DNA of 48,836 bases, taken from contig PWUU01000023.1 in the NCBI GenBank assembly GCA_003562475.1, forward strand, positions 1 to 48,836, read 5' to 3'. The position numbers and the translations under genes are program-made. Position 1 is the first letter of the stretch; every line of letters begins with the position of its first letter. This DNA is from Dehalococcoidia bacterium (GTDB lineage Bacteria > Chloroflexota > Dehalococcoidia > GIF9 > AB-539-J10). Below are positions 1 to 8,710 of this stretch, in pieces. The notes below the pieces were generated by a model. That model saw nothing but the letters and a program-made list of their open reading frames with translations. It had not been told where the DNA came from and did not search any database.

Positions 1-30
1 CCGAACCAATCTCCTCTCCCTCCACCCCCT

Positions 31-290
31 TGTCATTGTGAGGAGCGATAGCGACGAAGCAATCTCCTCAGCCTCGTAGCGGCGATGCCCTGCAAGTCTA
101 AAAACCCGCAGCTATGGTTGTGATATTTTGTAGGGCGGCATTTTATATGCCGCCTCTATTCCATTCTCCTTATCATTCTTAATCTCTTCCCTCCTTGTCA
201 TTCTGAGCCGCAGGCGAAGAATCTCATGTCGCTCAGGACAGAACCTGGAGACCCTTCCTCTTCACTTCGTTCAGAGTCAGGGTGACAGTG
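31..290. repeat. Dispersed GTCATT(C/G)TGAG-type repeats
   Basis: Two related copies are visible. One is at 31-70, reading from TGTCATTGTGAGGAGCG to the CGAAGCAATCTC end. The other begins at 195 (TTGTCATTCTGAGCC, then GAAGAATCTCA) and continues in degenerate inverted form to about 290 (CACTTCGTTCAGAGTCAGGGTGACAG). The arms are partly complementary, so each can fold into a hairpin. Non-coding; I see no gene in 1-556. Such repeats are scattered in many Dehalococcoidia-like genomes as I recall; no function is shown here. Confidence 0.6.
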
Positions 291-404
291 CTCCTGCCAT
301 TGCCAGTCCTGTCCCCCCGATTCAATCGGGGGTTGAATTGAGGATCCCGGGCCGAAGCAATCTCCTCTCCCTCGACGGGAGTTCCCTCTCCACTTGCCGG
401 CAGT

Positions 405-541
405 TTCCTCTCCCTTGATGGGAGAGGATTAGGGTGAGGGTGAATGTATCCCCCTCCCTCTAACTCCCTCCCACGAGGGGAGGGAGAACTTTCAACTTCC
501 CCCTCCCTCTAGCTCCCTCCCGCCAGGGGAGGGAGAATTAT
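405..541. repeat. Hairpin repeat block (units A+B+B)
   Basis: Contains one unit A (CTCTCCCTTGATGGGAGAG followed by GATTAGGGTGAGGGTGAATG) and two units B (CTCCCTCCC, a 4-base loop, GGGGAGGGAG). Each unit is an inverted repeat able to form a GC-rich stem. The block abuts the stop codon of the glycine-rich protein gene at 557, so it may also act as its 3' processing or termination structure. The same units form the much larger field at 4468-5225. Confidence 0.75.
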
Positions 542-556
542 AAAGGTTCTTGCGGT

Positions 557-3500
557 TCACACTGGCTCCCCCAGGATGGTGAGCATCGAAGTCCCCGTCT
601 TGCCGGCTGCATCGCCGAGAGTTACCTCCAGGTAAAGAGCCTTATGCGCGTCGGAAGCTATGGTTACTTCCGTATCAACTATGTCGGCTGAGCCATCCGC
701 CGATAATGTCTTGGTCACAGCCTCGATATTCGTAATGGCGATCTCCACCAGCTCGTACCTCTGGGATGCTACAACCCCGTTGGTCCAGTCTGTTATCTCG
801 AGCCAGACCTTAAGAGTCCCCCCCTCCGAAGTGTTCTTCAGTCTCACCACCGGTGAGCTATCAGGGTCACCGAGGACCTGGGGGTCGGTATCTTTGTCCA
901 CGTCATTATACGGGTTGTTGACAGTGGCTCCAGGTGCCGCCACGGGGAAGGTGATCTTGGAGACGGCGTCATCATCGGTTTTGCCCACGATGTATATTGC
1001 CGTGGAAAGCTCCACTGCCCAGGTTACCGTCCAGTCCTCAAGGAATGGCGTGCCGCCGCCGGAATCAGTGAGCGTTGCCTTAAGATAAATGGTCGGGTAG
1101 GCCTCGGGGTCCAAATCGGAAAGGTCAATAGAGGCATCGGTGTCGCCGTCTTCTATAGTAACCGTCTTGCCATCTATGGGAGACTGAGCCGCGTTCAGAA
1201 CCTGCACGGTAATGCTGTTATCGCTTGCGGTCGTGGCGTTAACCTGAACCTCTCTCCAGGTATTCACATCAATCACCCAGTCGAATTCAATGACAGTAGA
1301 GGTGATGGTGCCTTCTTCAGCAGGGATCGGGTATCTTACAATAACAATGCCCGAGCCGCCGCTGCCGCCGGCAAATGGGTCGCCGCTGTCCGACCCTGTT
1401 GCTCCTCCACCGCCACCGCCGGTATTTGTTGTTCCGGGACTGCCAGCACCTCTTACGTCGGGTGCTGAACCGCCGCCACCCTGCCCTCCTTGTCCGCCAG
1501 TTCCTTCTCCCACATACGCTCCTCCGCCACCGCCACCGCCGTACCACGTAAGCGTACCGGTGATATCGCTTTGTATGCCATCGCCGCCATCCCCGCCGCG
1601 ATTGTCATTGGTTGTTTCCCCTATTTCGCCGGCTCCTCCGCCACCGCCTCCAGCCGCTGTACCTGTGGTGCCACCTGAACCATCCCCTCCGTCATGACCC
1701 TGCCCGGCAGTCCCCGAACCTCCTGAGCCCGTAAGTCGACCGCCGCCTCCGGAACCTCCGGCAACACCGTGATTTCCTGTAACTCCTGTTGACGCTCCTC
1801 CTCCGCCGCCAACCGCGTCTGTCCCTGCAAAAGACGAATTGCCGCCGCTGCCGCCGTTGCTTTCATGAACACCGCCTGCTCCGCCGCTGCCAACAACTAC
1901 CGTGTAAGCTCCAGGCGATACGGCAACATTGCCAGTCAGAACTCCGCCAGCACCTCCACCACCGGCGCCCCCCACAGCGGCGGTGGTTACTCCACCGCCT
2001 CCTCCACCGCCGGCAACCACCAGGTATTCAACCATGCCAGCCCCAGATATGACTTCGAACGTTCCGCTGCTGGTAAATGTGTGTATTCTATAGCCGCCGG
2101 CCTCGGTAATTGTGCCGCCAGTTGCTTCAATTCCAAAAATCAATCTTATCGAACTATCTGAAACTACTGTGTCAGAGAGCGTTCCTGTCCCAAACTGCGC
2201 GTCGGTAGTCTGGTGCCACTCGGGAGTTTCGGCTGCTATGCTATAGGTGTAGCTCCACACCGGGTGGTTTTCCGTTGACCAGTCTCCGTAGTTTGAGCCG
2301 CCATCGTCCGAGGCGCGGGCGCGGACGTAGTAGGTGGCATCATTGCCCGGGGAGAAGCCGCTCAAAGTAAGATTGTATGGCGTACCAGAAGAATATGTGC
2401 CATCGAAGTCCTGGGTATGCGCTGCCGCGCCAGCGAATGTCGGGTCAGTATTAAGTTCTATTTGAAAGCGGTCAAAACCTGTTATGTGCGTTGCCGAAAC
2501 GCGGAATGTCGGAGTGTCATCATCGGTGCGAATGTTGTTGAAAGCGATCTGGTTGACTCCATCTGCGGGGTGAAATGTGGGAGCATCAGGATAATGGATG
2601 GTGTAAATAATGACTACAAGGCCGGCATTTCCAGAGCCGCCATCAGAATTTGTTGTGCCTCCTGCGCCGCCCAGTCCGGCATTGCCTTCATAGTCGTCAT
2701 CATCATTATTTCCTGCGTTCCTTCCGCTGCCAGACTCAGTGTAGGTATCATCTCCCGTCAGGTAACTTGAACCCCCTCCGCCTCCTGCTCCCGAATTGTT
2801 ACTTGCCGTAGAGGGACCACCACCTCCACCACCATAGTATCCAGCGCCTCCTCCTCCACCTCCTGGCCTACCTGTGGGAGTTCCCGAGCTTGCTACTCCC
2901 GGTCCGCCGTCGCCGCCACCATTGAGTCCACCTGTTCCACCGGCAACAGCATCGGTGCGCGAAGGTTCACCACCTTTCCCACCGGCAAGAGAAGAACCAT
3001 CTTCTCCTGCAACAGTTTCTCCGCCAGTTGTTTCACCACCGGCACCACCAGCAGTCTGAGTCCCCCCTCCACCTCCCTCAACATCAGGACCGCTACCTGT
3101 TGTCTGGTCTGTTCCATCGACACCTTCCAATCCCCCGCCGGGGCCACCCGGCGCTCCCTCGCCGGCACCTGTCTGATTATCCCCACCTCCGCCTCCACCA
3201 CCGGCACCGGCGATTATCAAAGCTGTCGTATTTTTGAAAACACCCGAGTATCCCCCACCGCCACCCCCGGTGCCAACAGGGTTGGTTCCCGAAACATGGT
3301 TTCCGCCACCGCCACCGCCGCCAACGCGTACAGTAAGGTCTTCCCCAGGTGTGACACTGATTGTTGCTTGAGCGAATCCCCCGCCAGCTCCAGCACCTCC
3401 TGGCTGCGCAGAGCCTCCTGCCCCACCGCCGCCACCAGCACCCCATACTTTGACTGTAATCTCAATTACCCCTGCAGGAACTTCCCAGTCAACTCCGGTG

Positions 3501-3625
3501 GTAGCAGTGCCGAAAACAGCTTTCTGCTCCTGTGCCAGCGCTTGCTCCTGCGGCCAGCCGGTGAAAAGCCAGGCAGCAACCAACAGAAATACGATTGAAA
3601 TTCGCAGAAATCTATGGAAATTCAT
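557..3625 (-). CDS. Secreted glycine-rich multidomain protein
   Basis: 1022 aa. An N-terminal signal peptide (hydrophobic residues about 9-23, ending near ALAQEQ) indicates export. Residues about 45-340 and 510-770 are two glycine-rich domains, each opening or closing with the pattern seen in 'glycine-rich domain' surface proteins (WEVPAGVIEITVKVWGAGGG at the start, GLVVIIYTI or GIVIVRYPI at the end). They enclose a fibronectin-like segment (about 345-460, ending near DWSTENHPVWSYTYS). Residues about 880-1022 match the mature part of the 198-aa protein at 5259-5855 (both share 'VSKITFP', 'PVV.LKN', 'LKVWL.I.DW', 'NIEAVT.TLS', 'ALYL', 'SVLGE/TILGE'). Likely a cell-surface or matrix protein; no enzymatic motif seen. 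The opposite strand gives long proline-rich frames that are composition artefacts. Confidence 0.85.
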   Translation of the reverse strand: MNFHRFLRISIVFLLVAAWLFTGWPQEQALAQEQKAVFGTATTGVDWEVPAGVIEITVKVWGAGGGGGAGGSAQPGGAGAGGGFAQATISVTPGEDLTVRVGGGGGGGNHVSGTNPVGTGGGGGGYSGVFKNTTALIIAGAGGGGGGGDNQTGAGEGAPGGPGGGLEGVDGTDQTTGSGPDVEGGGGGTQTAGGAGGETTGGETVAGEDGSSLAGGKGGEPSRTDAVAGGTGGLNGGGDGGPGVASSGTPTGRPGGGGGGAGYYGGGGGGPSTASNNSGAGGGGGSSYLTGDDTYTESGSGRNAGNNDDDDYEGNAGLGGAGGTTNSDGGSGNAGLVVIIYTIHYPDAPTFHPADGVNQIAFNNIRTDDDTPTFRVSATHITGFDRFQIELNTDPTFAGAAAHTQDFDGTYSSGTPYNLTLSGFSPGNDATYYVRARASDDGGSNYGDWSTENHPVWSYTYSIAAETPEWHQTTDAQFGTGTLSDTVVSDSSIRLIFGIEATGGTITEAGGYRIHTFTSSGTFEVISGAGMVEYLVVAGGGGGGGVTTAAVGGAGGGGAGGVLTGNVAVSPGAYTVVVGSGGAGGVHESNGGSGGNSSFAGTDAVGGGGGASTGVTGNHGVAGGSGGGGRLTGSGGSGTAGQGHDGGDGSGGTTGTAAGGGGGGAGEIGETTNDNRGGDGGDGIQSDITGTLTWYGGGGGGGAYVGEGTGGQGGQGGGGSAPDVRGAGSPGTTNTGGGGGGATGSDSGDPFAGGSGGSGIVIVRYPIPAEEGTITSTVIEFDWVIDVNTWREVQVNATTASDNSITVQVLNAAQSPIDGKTVTIEDGDTDASIDLSDLDPEAYPTIYLKATLTDSGGGTPFLEDWTVTWAVELSTAIYIVGKTDDDAVSKITFPVAAPGATVNNPYNDVDKDTDPQVLGDPDSSPVVRLKNTSEGGTLKVWLEITDWTNGVVASQRYELVEIAITNIEAVTKTLSADGSADIVDTEVTIASDAHKALYLEVTLGDAAGKTGTSMLTILGEPV

Positions 3626-3838
3626 GGCAGCACTTTCCTGCTCTGCTCCTGTTCATTACCCTCTCCACAGCTTCAAGGCGGAGATGAACTCCGCCACTAC
3701 ACCTGAACACCACGAGAGAGTGCCACGCCTTCTGCGCGCAATCACAGGAGCATTGGGAGCTTCGCCCCGAAACCTCTATCCCTGACATAGGTCAGGCTAC
3801 GCCTGTTCATCCGGTCTTGTTCGTCTGCGGTAATGCTT

Positions 3839-4444
3839 TCAGGCTCTGCTCTTCCTCAGCAGCAGTACAGCCAGGACAACGATGATAGCCCCGGCAACCA
3901 CCAGGAGTATGTTCCCGACGATGAAGTCCAGCACCGGCGTCAGCGGGTTCGGCGTCCCGAGCACCTGCACAGAAATCGGGATAAGGAGGCCGGAATAGAC
4001 GGAGCCGCCGGTGGGGGTGTCCCGGAAGATGACGTATGTCCGCCTCTCAGCGGAGTGGCCGGACCTCCCGGCCTCCTCGGTGGTTGCCCCGTAGAGCCCC
4101 GGTCGGGCATTGTCGGGTATTTCTACCCTGACGGTAAAGGTGATGGTCTGCTCCTGGGTGATGACATACTCCTCAGGCTCGATGGTAATCCAGGCGGTGA
4201 TGTCCATCCGCTCATCATCGCCCTCTACCTCCTTGTAATGGGTGCTCCAGTAGCCGGAGCGCTCGTGGTCGTGTGTCCCCTTCAGGGTTATCTCCGCCTC
4301 TATGGTCTCGCCGGGATAGCCCTCCAGGTTGGTCATGGCAAGGCGGTCGACCGAGGTCGCCAGCACCGCCCCCGGCGCAGCAAGAAACAGCCCCGCCAGG
4401 AGGAGACCAAGCGCCACCCTGATTTGGCGCTCTTTGGTAATCAT
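3839..4444 (-). CDS. Secreted Ig-like protein with C-terminal membrane anchor
   Basis: 201 aa. Signal peptide at residues about 9-29 (VALGLLLAGLFLAAPGAVLA). A beta-rich ectodomain follows (about 30-160), with spaced strands such as 'GETIEAEITLKG', 'MDITAWITIEPEEYVI', 'TITFTVRVEIPDNARPGLYG', reminiscent of NPCBM/COG1470-type Ig domains of surface proteins. A single transmembrane helix (about 172-195) ends in the positively charged LLRKSRA, so the protein is anchored with the ectodomain outside. It lies between two other exported proteins on the same strand and is separated from the next upstream gene by about 800 bp of repeats. Function unknown; a structural or accessory cell-envelope role is an inference. 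Confidence 0.8.
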   Translation of the reverse strand: MITKERQIRVALGLLLAGLFLAAPGAVLATSVDRLAMTNLEGYPGETIEAEITLKGTHDHERSGYWSTHYKEVEGDDERMDITAWITIEPEEYVITQEQTITFTVRVEIPDNARPGLYGATTEEAGRSGHSAERRTYVIFRDTPTGGSVYSGLLIPISVQVLGTPNPLTPVLDFIVGNILLVVAGAIIVVLAVLLLRKSRA

Positions 4445-4467
4445 AATAGTCTTCGCCCTGCTTCTAA

Positions 4468-5225
4468 ATTCCCTCCTCTCCCTTGACGGGAGAGGATTAA
4501 GGTGAGGGTGAATGTACCCCCCTCCCTCTACCTCCCCCCCGCCGGGGGAGGGAGGACTTTCAACATCATCCCCCTCCCTCTAACTTCCTCCCGCCGGGGG
4601 AGGGAGGACCGTTCCGTCTCCGTTTTCGTATCTCCTCTGTGTCTTCGCGTCTCCTCTCCCTTGATGGGAGAGGATTAAGGTGAGGGTGAATGTATCCCCC
4701 TCCCTCTAGCTCCCTCCCGCTGGGGGAGGGAGGACCGTTCCGTCTCCCTTTTCGTATTTCCTCTCCCCCTCTTTACATCTCCTCTCCCTTGACGGGAGAG
4801 GATTAAGGTGAGGGTGAGTTTATCCCCCTCCCTCTAACTCCCTCCCGCGAGGGGAGGGAGAACTTTCAACTTCATCCCCCTCCCTCTAGCTCCCTCCCGC
4901 GAGGGGCGGGAGGACCGTTCGCTGCCCCTTGTCACGTCCCCTCTCCCTGCTCACGTTTCCTCTCCCTCTTCACGTGTCCTCTCCCTCGATGGGAGAGGAT
5001 TAAGGTGAGGGTGAATGTATCCCCCTCCCTCTAACTCCCTCCCGCGAGGGGAGGGAGGACCGTTCCGTCTCCCTCTTCACGCCCCCTCTCCCTCTTCACG
5101 GCTCCTCTCCCTTGACGGGAGAGAATCAAGGTGAGGGTGGAATCCCCCTCCCTCTAACTCCCTCCCGCGAGGGGAGGGAGGACCATTCCCTCTCCCTTGA
5201 TGGGGGAGGGCTCGGGTGAGAGAGA
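4468..5225. repeat. Dense field of alternating hairpin repeats
   Basis: About 760 bp made almost wholly of two units. Unit A (CTCTCCCTTGA(C/T)GGGAGAG then GATTAAGGTGAGGGTGA) starts near 4473, 4651, 4779, 4978, 5104 and, degenerate, 5190. Unit B (CTCCCTCCCGCGAGGGGAGG or variants) follows most A units, sometimes twice. Short variable links (CGTTCCGTCTCC..., CACGT..., TTTCAACTTCATC) lie between. All units keep the same orientation. No coding frame; not CRISPR, because spacers are not unique or of equal length. Confidence 0.85.
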
Positions 5226-5258
5226 AGATGAGGGTGAAATCTCACCGGTCGTGCTGGC

Positions 5259-5855
5259 TTATACTGCCTCTCCCAGGACGCTTATGTTTGATGTCGCCGT
5301 GCCTACCTTGGAGCCGAGATCTATTGCCAGGTAAAGCGCCGCATGCTCAGTAGCCTCTATGGTGTACCCAGTGTCCACCGTAGCCGTTACGCCGGTTTCG
5401 GATAAAGTTTGGGTAACCGCTTCAATATTTGTCGTAGTCGTGGGCACCAGTTCGTAGTCCTGCCCATCGACAACGCCCGGCTCACTCTCGCCATCCACCC
5501 AGTCCGATATGGCCAGCCAGACCTTGAGATTTAAGTCCGATTCGGTGTTCTTGAGCAGTACCACTGGTTCGCTAGCGGCGCCATCGAGGAATTGGGGGTC
5601 ATCGTCAACATCAGCGTCCCCGTCCCAGTGAGTGTTGTAAGGGTTGGACACTGTAGTCCCCGGTATACCCTCAGGGAATGTTATCTTGGATACAAGATAA
5701 TCATTGGTACCTGATTTGTCCACTATGTGTATAGTTTCCGCATAAGCTGTCGATGCCTCCTGTTCAGCTTCATGACTGGCCATGACCACCGCTGGCACCA
5801 CCAGCGCCGACACTATAAGCGCCACCACACCAAGTACTAGCAGTCTCCCTTTCAT
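5259..5855 (-). CDS. Secreted protein sharing a domain with the glycine-rich protein
   Basis: 198 aa. N-terminal signal peptide (KGRLLVLGVVALIVSALVVP, cleavage near MASHEA). The mature part (about 40-198) is a single domain similar along its length to the last 140 residues of the 1022-aa protein at 557-3625: common blocks are 'VSKITFPEG.PG.TV.NPYN', 'DPQ.L', 'PVV.LKNT', 'LKVWL.ISDW', 'YELV', 'NIEAVT.TLS.' and a final 'LGE.V'. The overall logic (Ala after signal peptide, beta-rich, small) suggests a subunit of a surface layer or fibre, with the long protein carrying the same module as an adhesin or cap (inference). First gene of the minus-strand group 557-5855. No named family recognised. Confidence 0.8.
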   Translation of the reverse strand: MKGRLLVLGVVALIVSALVVPAVVMASHEAEQEASTAYAETIHIVDKSGTNDYLVSKITFPEGIPGTTVSNPYNTHWDGDADVDDDPQFLDGAASEPVVLLKNTESDLNLKVWLAISDWVDGESEPGVVDGQDYELVPTTTTNIEAVTQTLSETGVTATVDTGYTIEATEHAALYLAIDLGSKVGTATSNISVLGEAV

Positions 5856-6005
5856 CTTTCTATACTCCCTGTATCATGATTCATGAAAGGACCAGGCTAG
5901 CCATATACCGGGATCCCCCACATCAACTCGTCCTGAGCTGACCTTCGTCCTTCTTTGTTCCTGGTACTTTAGCACAAGTAATATCTCCACTGTCAAGAGT
6001 GTTCA

Positions 6006-6091
6006 GGCTGTATGCTGAGTTAAGTGGAAAAGCAGGAAGGTGGCAAGACTTCCGGAGCATGGATGAATGAAGGAAGGAGGTCTTACCACCG
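6006..6091 (+). mobile_element. ISL3-type element, left end, copy 1
   Basis: Starts GGCTGTATGCTGA and runs to the transposase start. About nine tenths of the bases match 48135-48220, and the flanks before 6006 and 48135 are unrelated, which defines the boundary of the element. The strong RBS GGAAGGAGG lies at 6072-6080. The right end of this copy was not found; the element is truncated within the transposase. Confidence 0.7.
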
Positions 6092-6358
6092 ATGGGGTTA
6101 ATTCGTACTATCACCGTGCTATTGGGGCTGTCCAAGTTGCGAGTGAGGGACAAGGAGGAGAGCGACCACTGGATCAGGGTGCAGGTGGAGTACCGAGCGG
6201 GAGAGGTGCCATGTCGGTGGTGTGGAGAGAGGACAGGGAGGGTGCACAGCAGGAAGCTGCAGCTGAAGGGGGACAGGCGGGTGTGGAAGAAGCCGGTGTA
6301 TCTGGAGCTTCAGGAAGCGGCGCTTTCGCTGTCACCTCGGCGGCGAGGACATCTTACA
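6092..6358 (+). pseudogene. Truncated ISL3-family transposase (N-terminus only)
   Basis: The first about 85 codons (MGLIRTITVLLGL...) align with the N-terminus of the transposase at 48221 (MGLIHSITLLLGL...) and hold the first zinc-binding pair (PCRWCG) of the ISL3 N-terminal ribbon. Similarity ends near 6340-6358. The second Cys pair, the HTH and the DDE catalytic domain are missing, and the frame simply runs on into sequence antisense to the next gene. Near the break the string CGCTTTCGCTGT would read RFRC in another frame, so a frameshift may precede the deletion. Dead copy. Confidence 0.75.
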
Positions 6359-6539
6359 GGTGCATGCCGCGGTGAGCACGTGTGCGAGACAGTGTGGTAT
6401 GAAGCTCCAGAATCATGCTCACATAACTCACGAGCCGGTGTCAACTCTCGACTTGCACACTGCGATAGGCGTGCAACAGGCCCAGACACACGCGCCGGAT
6501 CGATGCCGGGGCGCTGCGCAGACCCCACAGCCCGGCCCG

Positions 6540-8147
6540 TCACTGCGTGTGGCCGTCGGCGATGTGGGGAGCGCGCCTGCGCACCTGCACGATGGTGATG
6601 ATGACCGCCAGCAGCACGAGGCAAGCCACCAGTGCGATGAGCCACCAGTTCACCTGCTGAGTGGCGGTGAAGCTGGTGGTGAGGCCGCCCACTTGGACGC
6701 GGTGCACTCCCCTGGCCAGTCCCTCGATGAAGAAGGTGATCTGCTGCCGCTCGCCGCCACCCAGGGTCACCTGCTGCGTGGCAGCAGTCTCTCCGTTCAG
6801 CACGAGGTCGGCGGCGTGGGTCCCCGGTGCATCTCCCGTGTTCATGATGGTCACCGCCACAGTAGCCGTGCGGCCGACTCGGGTGAGGAACCGCAGGGCG
6901 CCCCAGAAATGCTCCATCGAAGGCTGCACAACCAGCCCGTCGGCCACGAAGGATGCCGCTCCAGGAGCAACCGTCTCCGGTACGTCCGTAACCGGCGGCT
7001 CCTCCGGCTTCGCGATGGTGGCCATGACTGCGAACGTGCTGAAGTGCGTCACGTCGGCGGTGGCGATGCCGATGGCGGCGATCCTGCCGATGGACTGCGG
7101 CAGAAGCTCCCACTGCCTGGTGTTCGGATTCCAGTAAGCTATACCCACGCCCGTAATGTCCTCGGGCAGGTCATCGGGGTCGTACGCCAGCTCCATCCCG
7201 ACCTGCCGGTCGAAGAACACCGCCGTGACCGGCTCTCCCGGTGCGGTGAAGCCGGTGAAGTCGTACACATTGCCCAGCACCACCATGCCCGGAGGGATGG
7301 GTGGTGGTTCGTCCGACACGCGCATCCTGAGCCAGCGCGGCGGGCTGGCGTGGAACTCTCCATCCCGGTCGTGTGTCACCTGCGTGCCCACAGGAAGATC
7401 GAGGAAATGACTGCCCGCGGGGTCCTCCGCTTCGTAATCGCGGATGCAGCGGCTGTCGGCACAGGTCACGTAGACGCGGGTGACCTCGCCCAGCATGTCG
7501 ACGTCGAAGAAACAGGGAGGATCGCCGGCAACGCCAACAGCCGCAGCCGGCGCAAACACGGGAGTCGGTTCTTCCTCATCTACTTCGTCCGGAGGGGAGA
7601 TGCCCAGCACATATGTCACACGGCACACGGAGCCCTGCGGCGCATCCGCAGAAACCGTGAGCAGGAGCTCAATGGTAAGCGTCTCATCGGAAGGGATGGG
7701 CACGCCCAGCACGTCTGACTCCAGGTCGTCGAAGGTGTTGTCGCCCGCACCTCCATTTACCTGCCATGAGACGATCTCCGTGCAGGGCCGGTCACCGGGC
7801 CAATCATGGGTGCGCTCCAGTCTCACCAGAACGACCGGCCCCGGCGCCTTGCTGTGCACCTGTATGCGCATGGAGAACTCAACACCCGGATAGGCATTCC
7901 CGATAGTGAACGCAATTGAATCGTAGTACTGCACGTCGTCGACAAGAAACCGGAGTTCGCCCCCCTCCACATTGCAGGTGACGTACTCGTTGTCGCACTC
8001 GATCTCGCCCCGGATGCCGACCCAGGGATTGTCCGCCAGCACCGTCTGTGCGAACAACCGCTGGGCACCGGTGGTCGCGACGTGCGCCACACCAACGCCC
8101 GCGATGACGATGGTCAGCGACACGACGATGAGGCCTATTCTTCGCAT
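6540..8147 (-). CDS. Membrane-anchored surface protein, last gene of SipW-type cluster
   Basis: 535 aa. N-terminal hydrophobic export segment (residues about 4-25, MRRIGLIVVSLTIVIAGVGV), similar in style to the SipW-cognate signal peptides upstream but without the following T-D-T / G-T-G pattern. A beta-sandwich N-terminal domain with paired cysteines (C51/C58 area) follows, then a Pro/Glu linker (about 185-200), a middle region ending in 'WNPNTRQWELLPQS' and 'DVTHFSTFAVM' (typical of the terminal strands of ZU5/GPS-like or surface-protein domains), a CARDB-like Ig domain (about 395-480, 'VTIMNTGDAPGTHAADLVLNGE'), and one C-terminal transmembrane helix (about 497-518) with an RRR cytoplasmic tail. 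30 nt downstream of the HTH gene, so probably in the same transcript. Likely the anchor or large adhesin of the system (inference). Confidence 0.75.
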   Translation of the reverse strand: MRRIGLIVVSLTIVIAGVGVAHVATTGAQRLFAQTVLADNPWVGIRGEIECDNEYVTCNVEGGELRFLVDDVQYYDSIAFTIGNAYPGVEFSMRIQVHSKAPGPVVLVRLERTHDWPGDRPCTEIVSWQVNGGAGDNTFDDLESDVLGVPIPSDETLTIELLLTVSADAPQGSVCRVTYVLGISPPDEVDEEEPTPVFAPAAAVGVAGDPPCFFDVDMLGEVTRVYVTCADSRCIRDYEAEDPAGSHFLDLPVGTQVTHDRDGEFHASPPRWLRMRVSDEPPPIPPGMVVLGNVYDFTGFTAPGEPVTAVFFDRQVGMELAYDPDDLPEDITGVGIAYWNPNTRQWELLPQSIGRIAAIGIATADVTHFSTFAVMATIAKPEEPPVTDVPETVAPGAASFVADGLVVQPSMEHFWGALRFLTRVGRTATVAVTIMNTGDAPGTHAADLVLNGETAATQQVTLGGGERQQITFFIEGLARGVHRVQVGGLTTSFTATQQVNWWLIALVACLVLLAVIITIVQVRRRAPHIADGHTQ

Positions 8148-8177
8148 ATCATTGCCGTCCTGGCTCGCGCGCCCACA

Positions 8178-8687
8178 TCACGGCTCCCCGTCACTCTCCG
8201 TGGCGGTGTCCTCAAACGGTTCACCACGGACCGCGCCGGCCCCCGGGCCGTTGTTGTTCTCGTTGAGAAAGGCGAGGATGTCGTCGCGCAGGAACCTGCG
8301 GTCGCGCCGCCTGCCGATGCGGAAGCTCCGCAGCAGTCCGCTGTTGGCCCACTTTCGCACCGTGCCGACATGGATACCCAGCAGACGCGCCACCTCGCCG
8401 GGCGTCAGTGTGGGCTTGGTCATGAGGTCCGGCTTCTTCCTCGCAGGCCTGACCGTAGCGATCTGGCGCACCCGCTCACGGCTGATGCCATGCCGCCGCC
8501 CTATCTCCGCATAGGTCAACCCCTCCTGCCGCATGGCCTCGATCTCCTCGCGGCCGAGGTGCCTGCCGTGCCACCCGGAAGCCACGGACGGCTCCGGCTC
8601 ACCGTCACCCTCCGGTGAGAGCCACGACCTGGCGATTCTGTCGAGAACTCCATCGTTCCTGTCTTCCGGTGCGCCGTTAGCGGTCAT
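8178..8687 (-). CDS. DNA-binding protein with two helix-turn-helix motifs
   Basis: 169 aa. Residues about 46-78 (EEIEAMRQEGLTYAEIGRRH then GISRERVRQIA) form an HTH like sigma-factor region 4. Residues about 91-145 (LTPGEVARLLGIHVGTVRKW..., ending in 'RFLRDDILAFLNE') are a MerR/excisionase-type HTH_17 module. The second motif closely resembles the whole of the 79-aa product at 15826-16065 (RKWANSGLLRSFRIG versus RKWANSGMLRAYRLG). RBS AGTGAGGATG upstream of the ATG. Placed 23 nt after the DUF5305-like gene and 30 nt before the large surface protein. Probable cluster-internal transcription regulator; its target is unknown. Confidence 0.8.
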   Translation of the reverse strand: MTANGAPEDRNDGVLDRIARSWLSPEGDGEPEPSVASGWHGRHLGREEIEAMRQEGLTYAEIGRRHGISRERVRQIATVRPARKKPDLMTKPTLTPGEVARLLGIHVGTVRKWANSGLLRSFRIGRRRDRRFLRDDILAFLNENNNGPGAGAVRGEPFEDTATESDGEP

Positions 8688-8710
8688 CGCACATCCTCAC
8701 TTCCGCGGGC

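Noticed and set aside
1290-3059. Long proline-rich frames on the plus strand
   Set aside because: They are antisense to the glycine-rich protein: GGN codons read backwards give Pro/Ala/Thr. The minus frame has a signal peptide and recognisable domains.
4468-5225. Regular repeats suggesting a CRISPR array
   Set aside because: The repeats are self-complementary and of two kinds, the intervals are unequal, often repeated themselves, and no cas gene is present.
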